NCBI GenBank assembly: GCA_022709695.1
Contig: JAKLII010000014.1
Span: forward strand, 1 to 47,596
Length of the DNA: 47,596 nucleotides
Reading direction: 5' to 3'
Origin: Bacteroidota bacterium
GTDB taxonomy: Bacteria > Bacteroidota > Bacteroidia > Bacteroidales > SKPS01
Of the stretch, positions 41,018 through 47,596 are shown one piece after another. The notes beneath the pieces were generated by a model. It ran no database searches, had not been told where the DNA came from, and saw only the letters and a list, made by a program, of their open reading frames with translations. The number at the start of each line of letters is the position of its first letter. Position 1 is the stretch's first letter. The translations under genes and the position numbers were made by a program.

Positions 41018-41938
41018 ATGGCAAAGGCAGATTTAACCGTAAATATCGGCGGACTGGAACTGAAAAACCCGGTGATGACCGCCTCCGGGACCTTTGGCTA
41101 TGGCCATGAATTCGATGATTTTATCGATGTAAATGCCCTCGGCGGCATCGTGGTGAAAGGTACCACCCTCGAACACCGTGAAGGGAACAATTACCCGCGC
41201 ATGGCTGAAACGCCTGCCGGGATGCTCAACTCCGTGGGGTTGCAGAACAGGGGAGCCGCATACTTTGCCGAACATATCTATCCGAAAATACGGCATTATG
41301 CCACAAGGATTTTTGTCAATGTCTCCGGATCCAGGATAGAAGACTATGTAAAGGTGGCAGAAATGATGAATGACCTTGAGGATATTCCGGGTATTGAGCT
41401 CAACATCAGCTGCCCCAATGTGAAAGAGGGCGGCATGGCCTTCGGCACCTCATGCCCCTCTGCCCGTGAAGTGACCAAAGCGGTTCGCGAAGTGTACCAC
41501 AAGCACCTGATGGTGAAGCTTTCGCCCAATGTTACCAGCATCGTGGAAATTGCAAAAGCAGTGGAAGGTGAGGGGGCTGACTCTCTGTCGCTCATCAATA
41601 CCCTGCTCGGTATCGCCATCAATGCCGAAACACGGCGGCCGGTGCTCAGCACCATTACCGGAGGCCTCTCAGGACCCGCTATCAAACCCATCGCCCTGCG
41701 CATGGTGTGGCAGGTCTCCAAAGGGGTGAAAATCCCGATCATCGGCATGGGGGGCATCATGAATGCCACCGATGCTATCGAATTTTTCCTGGCAGGAGCA
41801 ACTGCCGTGCAGGTGGGTACGGCCAACTTCATCGACCCCGCCGTTACCGTTAAAATCCTTGATGGCATAGCCGAATACCTGAATCGTCACAACATCCACT
41901 CCGTCCGCGACCTCACCGGAGCCATGGAATGTTGCTGA
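41018..41938 (+). CDS. pyrD: Dihydroorotate dehydrogenase, type 1B catalytic subunit
   Basis: The 306-residue FMN-dependent TIM barrel oxidises dihydroorotate to orotate. The active-site base is Cys (C132 in NISCPNV), as in class 1 enzymes, where class 2 enzymes have Ser. Other landmarks are [23 protein letters not shown] and the FMN phosphate site [20 protein letters not shown]. It starts 3 bases after pyrK and shares its transcript. Length is normal for the family. Confidence 0.97.
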   Translation: MAKADLTVNIGGLELKNPVMTASGTFGYGHEFDDFIDVNALGGIVVKGTTLEHREGNNYPRMAETPAGMLNSVGLQNRGAAYFAEHIYPKIRHYATRIFVNVSGSRIEDYVKVAEMMNDLEDIPGIELNISCPNVKEGGMAFGTSCPSAREVTKAVREVYHKHLMVKLSPNVTSIVEIAKAVEGEGADSLSLINTLLGIAINAETRRPVLSTITGGLSGPAIKPIALRMVWQVSKGVKIPIIGMGGIMNATDAIEFFLAGATAVQVGTANFIDPAVTVKILDGIAEYLNRHNIHSVRDLTGAMECC

Positions 41939-42021
41939 ACTTGTTGAATATCAGTTGGTTTTTAAGGTTGCTTCAGGATGATCTTTTATTGCAACGGGGT
42001 ACAATTCCGCTGAATCCATCG

Positions 42022-42029
42022 TATCTTTG
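42022..42029 (+). promoter_or_regulatory. Possible -7 box (TATCTTTG) upstream of the metzincin-like operon
   Basis: TATCTTTG matches TAnnTTTG exactly. The nearest TTG upstream is 30 bases away, so no proper -33 box is seen. The leader to the ATG at 42201 would be about 165 nucleotides. The rest of the 262-base spacer after pyrD holds no recognisable gene. Confidence 0.4.
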
Positions 42030-42187
42030 CATTCTCATGTATCACCTCTTCCAGACCCGGTTCTTATATATTGCTGTGCCAATCATAAGGCAATAGATTC
42101 TTTGTCTGGTTTTTACCATCCTGTTTGTTGATTCCGGTTTCTCTTTCTCTTGTATTGATCATACCCCTTCCACTGGAAGTTAATATT

Positions 42188-42192
42188 AGGAG
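42188..42192 (+). promoter_or_regulatory. Shine-Dalgarno-like AGGAG before the metzincin-like gene
   Basis: AGGAG lies 8 bases before the ATG at 42201. Most genes in this window lack such a site, as usual in Bacteroidota. It supports the ATG at 42201 despite the long signal sequence that results. Confidence 0.6.
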
Positions 42193-42200
42193 AGAATGTT

Positions 42201-45200
42201 ATGAACCCTGTGATTTTCTTTTACCGCCATCTGAAGTGGCCTGTCGCTGTCGTTGGCCATATCAGAACTTTTCCCATTGCAGTTTTTGGTGTTATCATCT
42301 TTAATTTGCTGGATTGCAATGTTTTGCCGGCACAAATCACCACTGCTTTACATCTGCCTCAAAGCAGCAATATCAGTGATTATACCAACCCGATCTCATT
42401 CGAAAACCTGTCAGGTATGCCTGTACTGGTTTATCTGAAAGGAACCATTGAAGAGACTTCTACCGGTATGGTCGCTTCCGGTTCAACCGGCCTCTATACC
42501 ATCCAGCCGGGTTTTTCTATGCCCCATTATACGGAATTTGGCAATATTACCGTCGATTTTGTAAACCCCTCCCTGAAAGCTTATGTGGTTCAGTCGAATA
42601 TGATACCGCCGGGAAATTATACCGTCTGTTTGTGGGCATATGATGCCATGACAGGAAACGAAATCTGTAAATTCTGTGCTCCTCAGGATATCATCCGGCC
42701 TTCGGCCCCCATGCTGATCCACCCGATGAAAGGACAGCAGGTTCTGGAACCTGCTCCTGTGTTTTCATGGTTTCCTCCATCCCCGGTCCCGATGGTAGAC
42801 ATCCTTTATACCTATAAGTTGGTCGAAATGTTTGAGGGTCAAACGCCGACTGAAGCGATGTCTTCAAATCCCCCTATCCTGGTGAAATATGATATTCTGG
42901 GCTGTTTGTTGCCATATTCATTTGAATTTCCGATACTTATGATTGGCGGTCATTACGCCTGGCAGGTTCAGGCTCATACCATCGAAGGTTTAACGGTGGG
43001 AGAAAATGACGGATATAGCGAAGTATGGGATTTTGACTATCAGCACGGTCCACAGATAGGTGATCCGACGGTTCCCGTAACCATGGCTCCCGTATGCAAA
43101 GTGGTGGATAAAAAAATCGTCGATCCGAAAATGGATGGCGGCTTGCTGAAACAGTATTCGGTCACGAATCAGAAGATCCGGCGTGATGATTTCATCCCTC
43201 TGGGTGCTGAAGGTAAGGATTACGATCAATTGGAGATTAATTGCCTGCCTTATTCAGATTGTATGGATGCACCCAGCAAAAAGGTGATCAGCCTTAACGG
43301 ACGTGTAAAATTCTCATGGGAAATTGTTGAGGGAGAAGGTAATTTCGTCAGGTTGGGTTGCCTTCCGGAACTCACGAAGGACGAAGGAAATGTTGTGATA
43401 TTCCAACCCCCTTTTGTACCTGTACCCGGTAACCAAAAATCACCTTCCAGGGTTAAAACGGTAATTCTGCTTAAAATCATTGATGACAACCCGACACAAC
43501 CAGGCGACCCTGATGTGGAGAGACGGATAACCATCATCACAGAAAGAAAGAAAGGCGATGATGGAATTGAGGATTACTATTTTGTCACCGTAAAATCCGA
43601 TCCCTATTCCTTGCCTTCACCTCCGGTTATTAAACCTGAAATCGGAGATTGCAAGCCGGTAGGTCCGGTTTGGGATCAGAAGGATGATCTGGCATTACCA
43701 AATGCTGTACCTCCGGCTGTGGCCGATAATGACAAAATGGTGGTGGGGCAGTGGATCCGGCTAAGTGCCGAAGATCAAAGGGATGGTGACAAGGTGGTAA
43801 TAAATTGCGAATCACTGGATTGTGAAGATTCTGAATACGAGGGTGTATATGAAGACAATGTCGATTGGAAATGGACTATTCTGGGCGAACAATGCGGCAC
43901 TTTTGTAACCGGTATTTCCAGTCGTTCAAAAAATGCGACCGGACGATACGTGATTTATGAAGCTCCTTCTGAAATTTCTGAATCGAAGAAATTTCTGGAG
44001 GTAAAAATTAAAATTGAGGTGAACAATCCGGACCTGCTGAAAAAAGAAGATACCAAACCAGCTGCCGGAGAATACAATCTGAAGGTGTACAAGGCCGGCA
44101 TTGAACTGGCCCGGACTCCTGCCGGCTGGCTTCCTGAAAAGGACAATTCCATCGATCTTGTTTCAAAGCTTAGGTACCATGATGGGGATCAATGGCAGGA
44201 TGCCCTGGCTCACATGTGCAGGATACATTTTTTTGAGCTCAGCAATGTATCTGCCTATCCGGGATATTGCACCAATGCTCCGGATTTAAAGGAAGCGAAC
44301 ATGTGTTTCGACCTGAGGATGAAAAATGAAAACAACCACGAAGCTTTTACGAGTAATGCCAAACAGGACAGACCTACCAGCACGGGATGCAAAAATTACA
44401 GGCAATATCTGGTAGAAGCCAGAACAAAGAAACCAGTGAGGGAATATGCCATCAGGGTCTATTCCGAAGATTACGGTGCTTATGGGACCCTGCTATCCCT
44501 GGGGAATATCAATGTCCATAATCCTGAAAAGCAGATGTCGGCAACCCCTGTTTATAGGTCTATCCCTCAAAGTGTGCAGGATCATCCGGAAAATCGTCAG
44601 CGAAAAACTGTTTACAAAGATAACCGTATCACGATTCCCCGGGACATTGATGAGAACCGGATAGCAGACAATGGGTGGCGTGCATCCGTTGGAAATGCCC
44701 AGCAAAAAGATCCTTCTGATCCTGAACGGGATGATGATGAAACACCAAAATTGGATAATTTCAAATCGGATGGTTATACTGCCCTGGAGGAGTACCGCGG
44801 ATTCATGGTGATCAAGCCGGATTTGCGGCATGTCAGGACAGATTTGAGACAAAAGGATCTCTTTATCTGGAATGAAGGTGGGTTTGATCTCAGCAGATTC
44901 AGAGATCAGACCGAAATTGTAGTTCATGAAGTGGATCAGAAAAACCTCCTCCTTAAAAATCAGGTCCATTATTGCAATTTCAACTCTCCGACTTTCAAAA
45001 CATACAGGCAAGCCGGGCTAAAAATTAAAACAGCGCAATTGGATGGATTACTTGGCAAGGCAGTAACACTTACCAATGAACCGGCACCCCCCAATTGGGT
45101 ATATGAGGTGCGGATTAACAAAAACGCAATCGAACAGCTGGAACATGTAAAATTTGGCTTCCTGACATACGAAGACAAGAGTCAGAGTGTTGTTGCCCAT

Positions 45201-45542
45201 GAACTTGGGCATGCCATCAATGCACCTCATCACGGAGAAAAAACAAACAATTCCAACGACATTAAGCATGGCCCCCGCAGTGGAGATGTCGGGTGTATCA
45301 TGCGGTACGACAACCAAACCGTTCTTACCTGTCAGAACCTGGCGCCGACAGAAATAATCTATAAGGGAAAAACCAAAAAAGCTTTCGTCGAACCTGTTGG
45401 TACCAAATTTTGCACTACATCTGATGGGACAGGCTACAATAGCAATGACAGCTGCTTTGGCGATTGTGCAGGTGGCAGAGGCAAATGCAGGGAAAAATTG
45501 CGCGTTTCAGGAAGAGATAATAATTATCCAAAATACCACTAA
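42201..45542 (+). CDS. Large secreted metzincin-like metalloprotease candidate
   Basis: The 1,113-residue protein has a long signal sequence (about residues 1-44, hydrophobic core FPIAVFGVIIFNLL, cleavage near LPA-Q). Residues ~45-300 resemble TANFOR-type modules of Bacteroidota secreted proteins (SDYTNPISF, IPPGNYTVCLWAYD, YAWQVQAHT). Ig-like segments follow, and near 805-860 a calcium-loop-like stretch (DIDENRIADNGW...SDGYTALEEYRGF). The C-terminal part has a zinc motif HELGHAINAPH: H1000, E1001, H1004 and H1010. A Met-turn candidate, M1034 in CIMRYD, lies 24 residues later. The spacing is metzincin-like, but the usual Gly of HExxHxxGxxH is Asn (N1007). There is no T9SS sorting domain; the end is Cys-rich (CFGDCAGGRGKC). 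The specificity is unknown. Confidence 0.85.
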   Translation: MNPVIFFYRHLKWPVAVVGHIRTFPIAVFGVIIFNLLDCNVLPAQITTALHLPQSSNISDYTNPISFENLSGMPVLVYLKGTIEETSTGMVASGSTGLYTIQPGFSMPHYTEFGNITVDFVNPSLKAYVVQSNMIPPGNYTVCLWAYDAMTGNEICKFCAPQDIIRPSAPMLIHPMKGQQVLEPAPVFSWFPPSPVPMVDILYTYKLVEMFEGQTPTEAMSSNPPILVKYDILGCLLPYSFEFPILMIGGHYAWQVQAHTIEGLTVGENDGYSEVWDFDYQHGPQIGDPTVPVTMAPVCKVVDKKIVDPKMDGGLLKQYSVTNQKIRRDDFIPLGAEGKDYDQLEINCLPYSDCMDAPSKKVISLNGRVKFSWEIVEGEGNFVRLGCLPELTKDEGNVVIFQPPFVPVPGNQKSPSRVKTVILLKIIDDNPTQPGDPDVERRITIITERKKGDDGIEDYYFVTVKSDPYSLPSPPVIKPEIGDCKPVGPVWDQKDDLALPNAVPPAVADNDKMVVGQWIRLSAEDQRDGDKVVINCESLDCEDSEYEGVYEDNVDWKWTILGEQCGTFVTGISSRSKNATGRYVIYEAPSEISESKKFLEVKIKIEVNNPDLLKKEDTKPAAGEYNLKVYKAGIELARTPAGWLPEKDNSIDLVSKLRYHDGDQWQDALAHMCRIHFFELSNVSAYPGYCTNAPDLKEANMCFDLRMKNENNHEAFTSNAKQDRPTSTGCKNYRQYLVEARTKKPVREYAIRVYSEDYGAYGTLLSLGNINVHNPEKQMSATPVYRSIPQSVQDHPENRQRKTVYKDNRITIPRDIDENRIADNGWRASVGNAQQKDPSDPERDDDETPKLDNFKSDGYTALEEYRGFMVIKPDLRHVRTDLRQKDLFIWNEGGFDLSRFRDQTEIVVHEVDQKNLLLKNQVHYCNFNSPTFKTYRQAGLKIKTAQLDGLLGKAVTLTNEPAPPNWVYEVRINKNAIEQLEHVKFGFLTYEDKSQSVVAHELGHAINAPHHGEKTNNSNDIKHGPRSGDVGCIMRYDNQTVLTCQNLAPTEIIYKGKTKKAFVEPVGTKFCTTSDGTGYNSNDSCFGDCAGGRGKCREKLRVSGRDNNYPKYH

Positions 45543-45543
45543 G

Positions 45544-46407
45544 ATGAGCATAAAATGGCTGGTTTTTGTCATTGGGATGCTGGCAGCTGTTCCCCTGAGT
45601 TCTCAGATTCATTTGTACCTGCTGGTGAATTCAACGACACAGGATACCATGTGCCCGGGTGAACCGGTAGTGCTGGATATCAGTATTTCCAATGCGAATG
45701 CTGAATACCGGGAAATGTGCAATCAGGCAATCCTGAAAAATCTTGAGGGTCTGAGGAAACAATTGGCAGACCAAACCATCAGTAAAGAATACTTCGATAA
45801 GGAGGAGGCTATTCTGATCAGCAGTATTCACCCTGTCTCCGGAATCCCCGTGTCAATCTCATCATTGATCGCTTCTGCAAAAGTCATCATGAACGGTGAT
45901 ACGTTGCAAAAAAACAGCTATATTGTTTGTGATCCGGGTTCTTTCATGGGTGATACAGTGTTACTCGATGCAAAGCAGCGCATCCATCTGACTTTTGGGT
46001 TTACTTCTGAAGCTACCCAAAAATGGAGCAGGGATGTAAGGCGGTTCAGGGTATCCCTGGACAGTATGGAATCCAATGTGGCTGAAGTTACTGTGCTGAA
46101 GAAATTACCCTCCTCCATGCTGCCGGCTGACAGATTGATAAAAGCAGGATATTTTTCGCTTCGCTGCGGTAATCCTCAGGATGCAGTTCAGATAGCTGAC
46201 AGGATTCTTGCTTCGGATCCCCACCATCTGGCTGCCCTGATACTGAAAGCCGATGCTGATCTGGCATTGCAGTTGCCCGATCACGCACTGGAAGTTTATC
46301 AGCATGCTCTTGAGATGTTTTACCTGAAGTATCCGGATGAGTATGAACCCCCCGATTATCTGTTGCAGCAGATAAGGGCACTTGAGATCCTGAAGTCTGA
46401 CAGATAA
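45544..46407 (+). CDS. Secreted protein with C-terminal TPR-like helices, partner of the metzincin-like gene
   Basis: The 287-residue protein (ATG at 45544) has a signal peptide MSIKWLVFVIGMLAAVPLSS before Gln. The frame is open upstream into the previous gene, but that extension has no signal peptide. Residues ~25-190 look beta-rich (EPVVLDISISN, VSISSLIASAKVIMNGDTLQ, IHLTFGFTSEATQKW). Residues ~200-285 form TPR-like helix pairs (AGYFSLRCGNPQDAVQIADR, ALILKADADLALQL). It starts 1 base after the metzincin-like gene's stop, so the two are almost certainly co-translated and probably act together. No family recognised; a binding, chaperone or inhibitor role is speculation. Confidence 0.85.
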   Translation: MSIKWLVFVIGMLAAVPLSSQIHLYLLVNSTTQDTMCPGEPVVLDISISNANAEYREMCNQAILKNLEGLRKQLADQTISKEYFDKEEAILISSIHPVSGIPVSISSLIASAKVIMNGDTLQKNSYIVCDPGSFMGDTVLLDAKQRIHLTFGFTSEATQKWSRDVRRFRVSLDSMESNVAEVTVLKKLPSSMLPADRLIKAGYFSLRCGNPQDAVQIADRILASDPHHLAALILKADADLALQLPDHALEVYQHALEMFYLKYPDEYEPPDYLLQQIRALEILKSDR

Positions 46408-46420
46408 GGCCTCTAAAATC

Positions 46421-46461
46421 CACAGGAATACAACCTCTTAAAAAATAACTTCATTCCTGTG
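46421..46461. terminator. Inverted repeat between convergent genes, possible terminator
   Basis: CACAGGAAT (46421-46429) and ATTCCTGTG (46453-46461) form a perfect 9-base stem with a 23-base loop containing TTAAAAAATAA. A second, shorter pair, TCCGGT (46465-46470) and ACCGGA (46485-46490), follows. Both lie between convergent stops at 46407 and 46501, so a bidirectional end-of-transcript role is plausible. The loop is long and there is no strong T-run. Confidence 0.4.
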
Positions 46462-46500
46462 CAGTCCGGTTGCTTCCCTTTTTGACCGGATGATCGTAGT

Positions 46501-47466
46501 TTATATTTTCACAAACCTCCCGGACGAAGTTTTCCCTGAACGGGTTACCACCCTGTAGGTATACTGCCCGGAAGGGTAAAGGCTGGTTTTGAGTACTATC
46601 GGTTCCCCGGCCTGCACATGCAGTCGCTCCAGCAATGAACCGTTACGCCCGAAAACAGAAATCTCAGCCGTTTCAGACAACGGTTCATCCATCAGAATTC
46701 TTATGTCAGCATTTCCGGGATTGGGGGCAGCTTGTGACGAGAAACTGCCGGCAGTGGCCTCTTCCACATTCCCCATACATTCCCTGAGATAGATGGTCAG
46801 GTCATCGATCATCCAGCCCTGCGTTGAATCCTGCGCTTCAACAGAGTTCGCAGTAAACCGCAACTCAAGCTTATCCGTAAACACATCCCCGGGATCTCCT
46901 TTCACCCCTATCATCCAGAGCCATTCAAATGAAGCCAGCTTCCATCCCCAGGAGCTGCCGGTGTATGCCGGGATGCCCCCGGGAATGGTATCCCCTGCAA
47001 TATAATCGGGGTCCGGATTGGCAAAAATCGGTAGTGAATCCAGGGCAACATTCACCCACGGGGTCCATTGCCCGGTGAAGTATTCATTATACCGGATATC
47101 AATATAACCCCCTGCCAGCAAAGAGTCGAACGCATACCTGTGCCTGAATGTAATCCATCCATCGCCGATACAGCCAAAAAACATGTTTGAATCGGGTGCG
47201 AGGTGTAAGGTAAATGAAGATATGTTTCCCGGAGGAAAAACATCCAGGGTGTCCGTCACCAGGGCATTGGGGGCACTCCAGGCACTGTTGAAAAGCGTCT
47301 TTGACGGTGCCCCCACCTGCCAGCGGTTGTCCGGCTGGGTGGTGTCAATGCTGAGATAGGCAGGAAAACCCGTGTCGAACCGCAGCGTGTCGTTGAAGAG
47401 TACTTGCTGTGAAAAACCTGTGAATGCGAAACTTAAAAAAAATCCCGCGATCAGGTGCTTTTTCAT
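46501..47466 (-). CDS. T9SS-exported protein with C-terminal sorting domain
   Basis: The 321-residue protein has a signal peptide (MKKHLIAGFFLSFAFTGFS before Gln). Its ~200-residue jelly-roll-like body (FFGCIGDGWITFRHRYAFDS, GWMIDDLTIYLRECMG) resembles MAM/lectin-like modules. A C-terminal type A-like T9SS domain follows: AAPNPGNADIRILM, ISVFGRNGSLLERLHV, and SGQYTYRVVTRSGKTSSGRF. It is expected to be surface-attached. Function is unknown. It starts 3 bases after the stop of the next upstream gene and is probably co-transcribed with it. Confidence 0.87.
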   Translation of the reverse strand: MKKHLIAGFFLSFAFTGFSQQVLFNDTLRFDTGFPAYLSIDTTQPDNRWQVGAPSKTLFNSAWSAPNALVTDTLDVFPPGNISSFTLHLAPDSNMFFGCIGDGWITFRHRYAFDSLLAGGYIDIRYNEYFTGQWTPWVNVALDSLPIFANPDPDYIAGDTIPGGIPAYTGSSWGWKLASFEWLWMIGVKGDPGDVFTDKLELRFTANSVEAQDSTQGWMIDDLTIYLRECMGNVEEATAGSFSSQAAPNPGNADIRILMDEPLSETAEISVFGRNGSLLERLHVQAGEPIVLKTSLYPSGQYTYRVVTRSGKTSSGRFVKI

Positions 47467-47469
47467 GGC

Positions 47470-47596
47470 TTATTTCTTCGACAGAACGGTAACCGACCCG
47501 TGGTTGATGGTTTCTTTGCCATCGTTCACATACAGCACGTAGAAATATACGCCGTCCGGGTGTTTGTCAGCAGCCCAGGCTTCAGTAGTGGAGTAG
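47470..47596 (-). CDS. 3' end of a T9SS/gliding-motility C-terminal-domain protein (5' part outside window)
   Basis: The last 42 codons are visible, ending at a TAA at 47472-47470. The peptide includes PDGVYFYVLYVNDGKETINH and GSVTVLSKK. The pattern DGVYFYVL...GSVTV fits the final strands of the gliding-motility-associated (type B, CHU_C-like) T9SS sorting domain. The body lies beyond the window, so no function can be given. The gene is on the same strand as the next cargo gene and 3 bases from it. Confidence 0.75.
   Translation of the reverse strand, partial: YSTTEAWAADKHPDGVYFYVLYVNDGKETINHGSVTVLSKK

Overview
The window is a chromosomal segment of a member of the Bacteroidota, probably of the Bacteroidales type. 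Evidence: type IX secretion (T9SS) sorting domains on secreted proteins, promoters of the TTTG-N19-21-TAnnTTTG type, a short primary sigma factor starting [13 protein letters not shown], a DUF5606 protein, a YidC with a large periplasmic domain, and start sites that mostly lack a Shine-Dalgarno sequence. MqnA (futalosine route to menaquinone) and the NAD-linked PyrK/PyrD pair would suit an anaerobic or microaerobic life. I cannot name a species.

Layout. 1-11272 (minus): the N-terminal 3,757 residues of a giant secreted surface protein with a signal peptide, two beta-helix regions, jelly-roll modules and at least eleven LTG-x-PAGG Ig-like modules; its C-terminus lies outside the window. 11.7-19.3 kb: housekeeping and envelope genes: a divergent ychF, a TPR lipoprotein, an mltG - acetyltransferase - dapF - membrane protein cluster, an HtrA/Deg protease and the primary sigma factor. 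19.3-26 kb (minus): a UPF0114 pseudogene, a BNR-repeat secreted protein, a small operon (YdeI/DUF1801, TfoX-N, cupin), an S15/CocE-type secreted peptidase, a small barrel-like protein and a T9SS cargo protein. 26-42 kb: pyrG-yidC, a large outer-membrane protein, divergent mqnA and a MATE exporter, purB, an ABC exporter - glycosyltransferase - cation/proton antiporter operon, DUF5606, and pyrK-pyrD. 42-46.4 kb: a two-gene unit encoding a 1,113-residue secreted metzincin-like protein and a 287-residue secreted partner. 46.5-47.6 kb (minus): a T9SS cargo protein and the 3' end of a gene ending in a gliding-motility/T9SS type B-like domain.

The housekeeping genes are ordinary. The parts that repay attention are: (1) the giant surface protein; (2) the metzincin-like protein and its partner; (3) a recurring habit of short-period tandem repeats, each with its own unit, in the spacers at 11.7, 13.4, 14.6, 25.9 and 40.2 kb, plus CCCGGG hairpin repeats next to mltG and pyrG; (4) mqnA, whose consensus promoter places the predicted transcription start at its GTG start codon, pointing to a leaderless mRNA; (5) an internally deleted UPF0114 pseudogene. 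No rRNA, tRNA, CRISPR array, transposase or integrase was seen.
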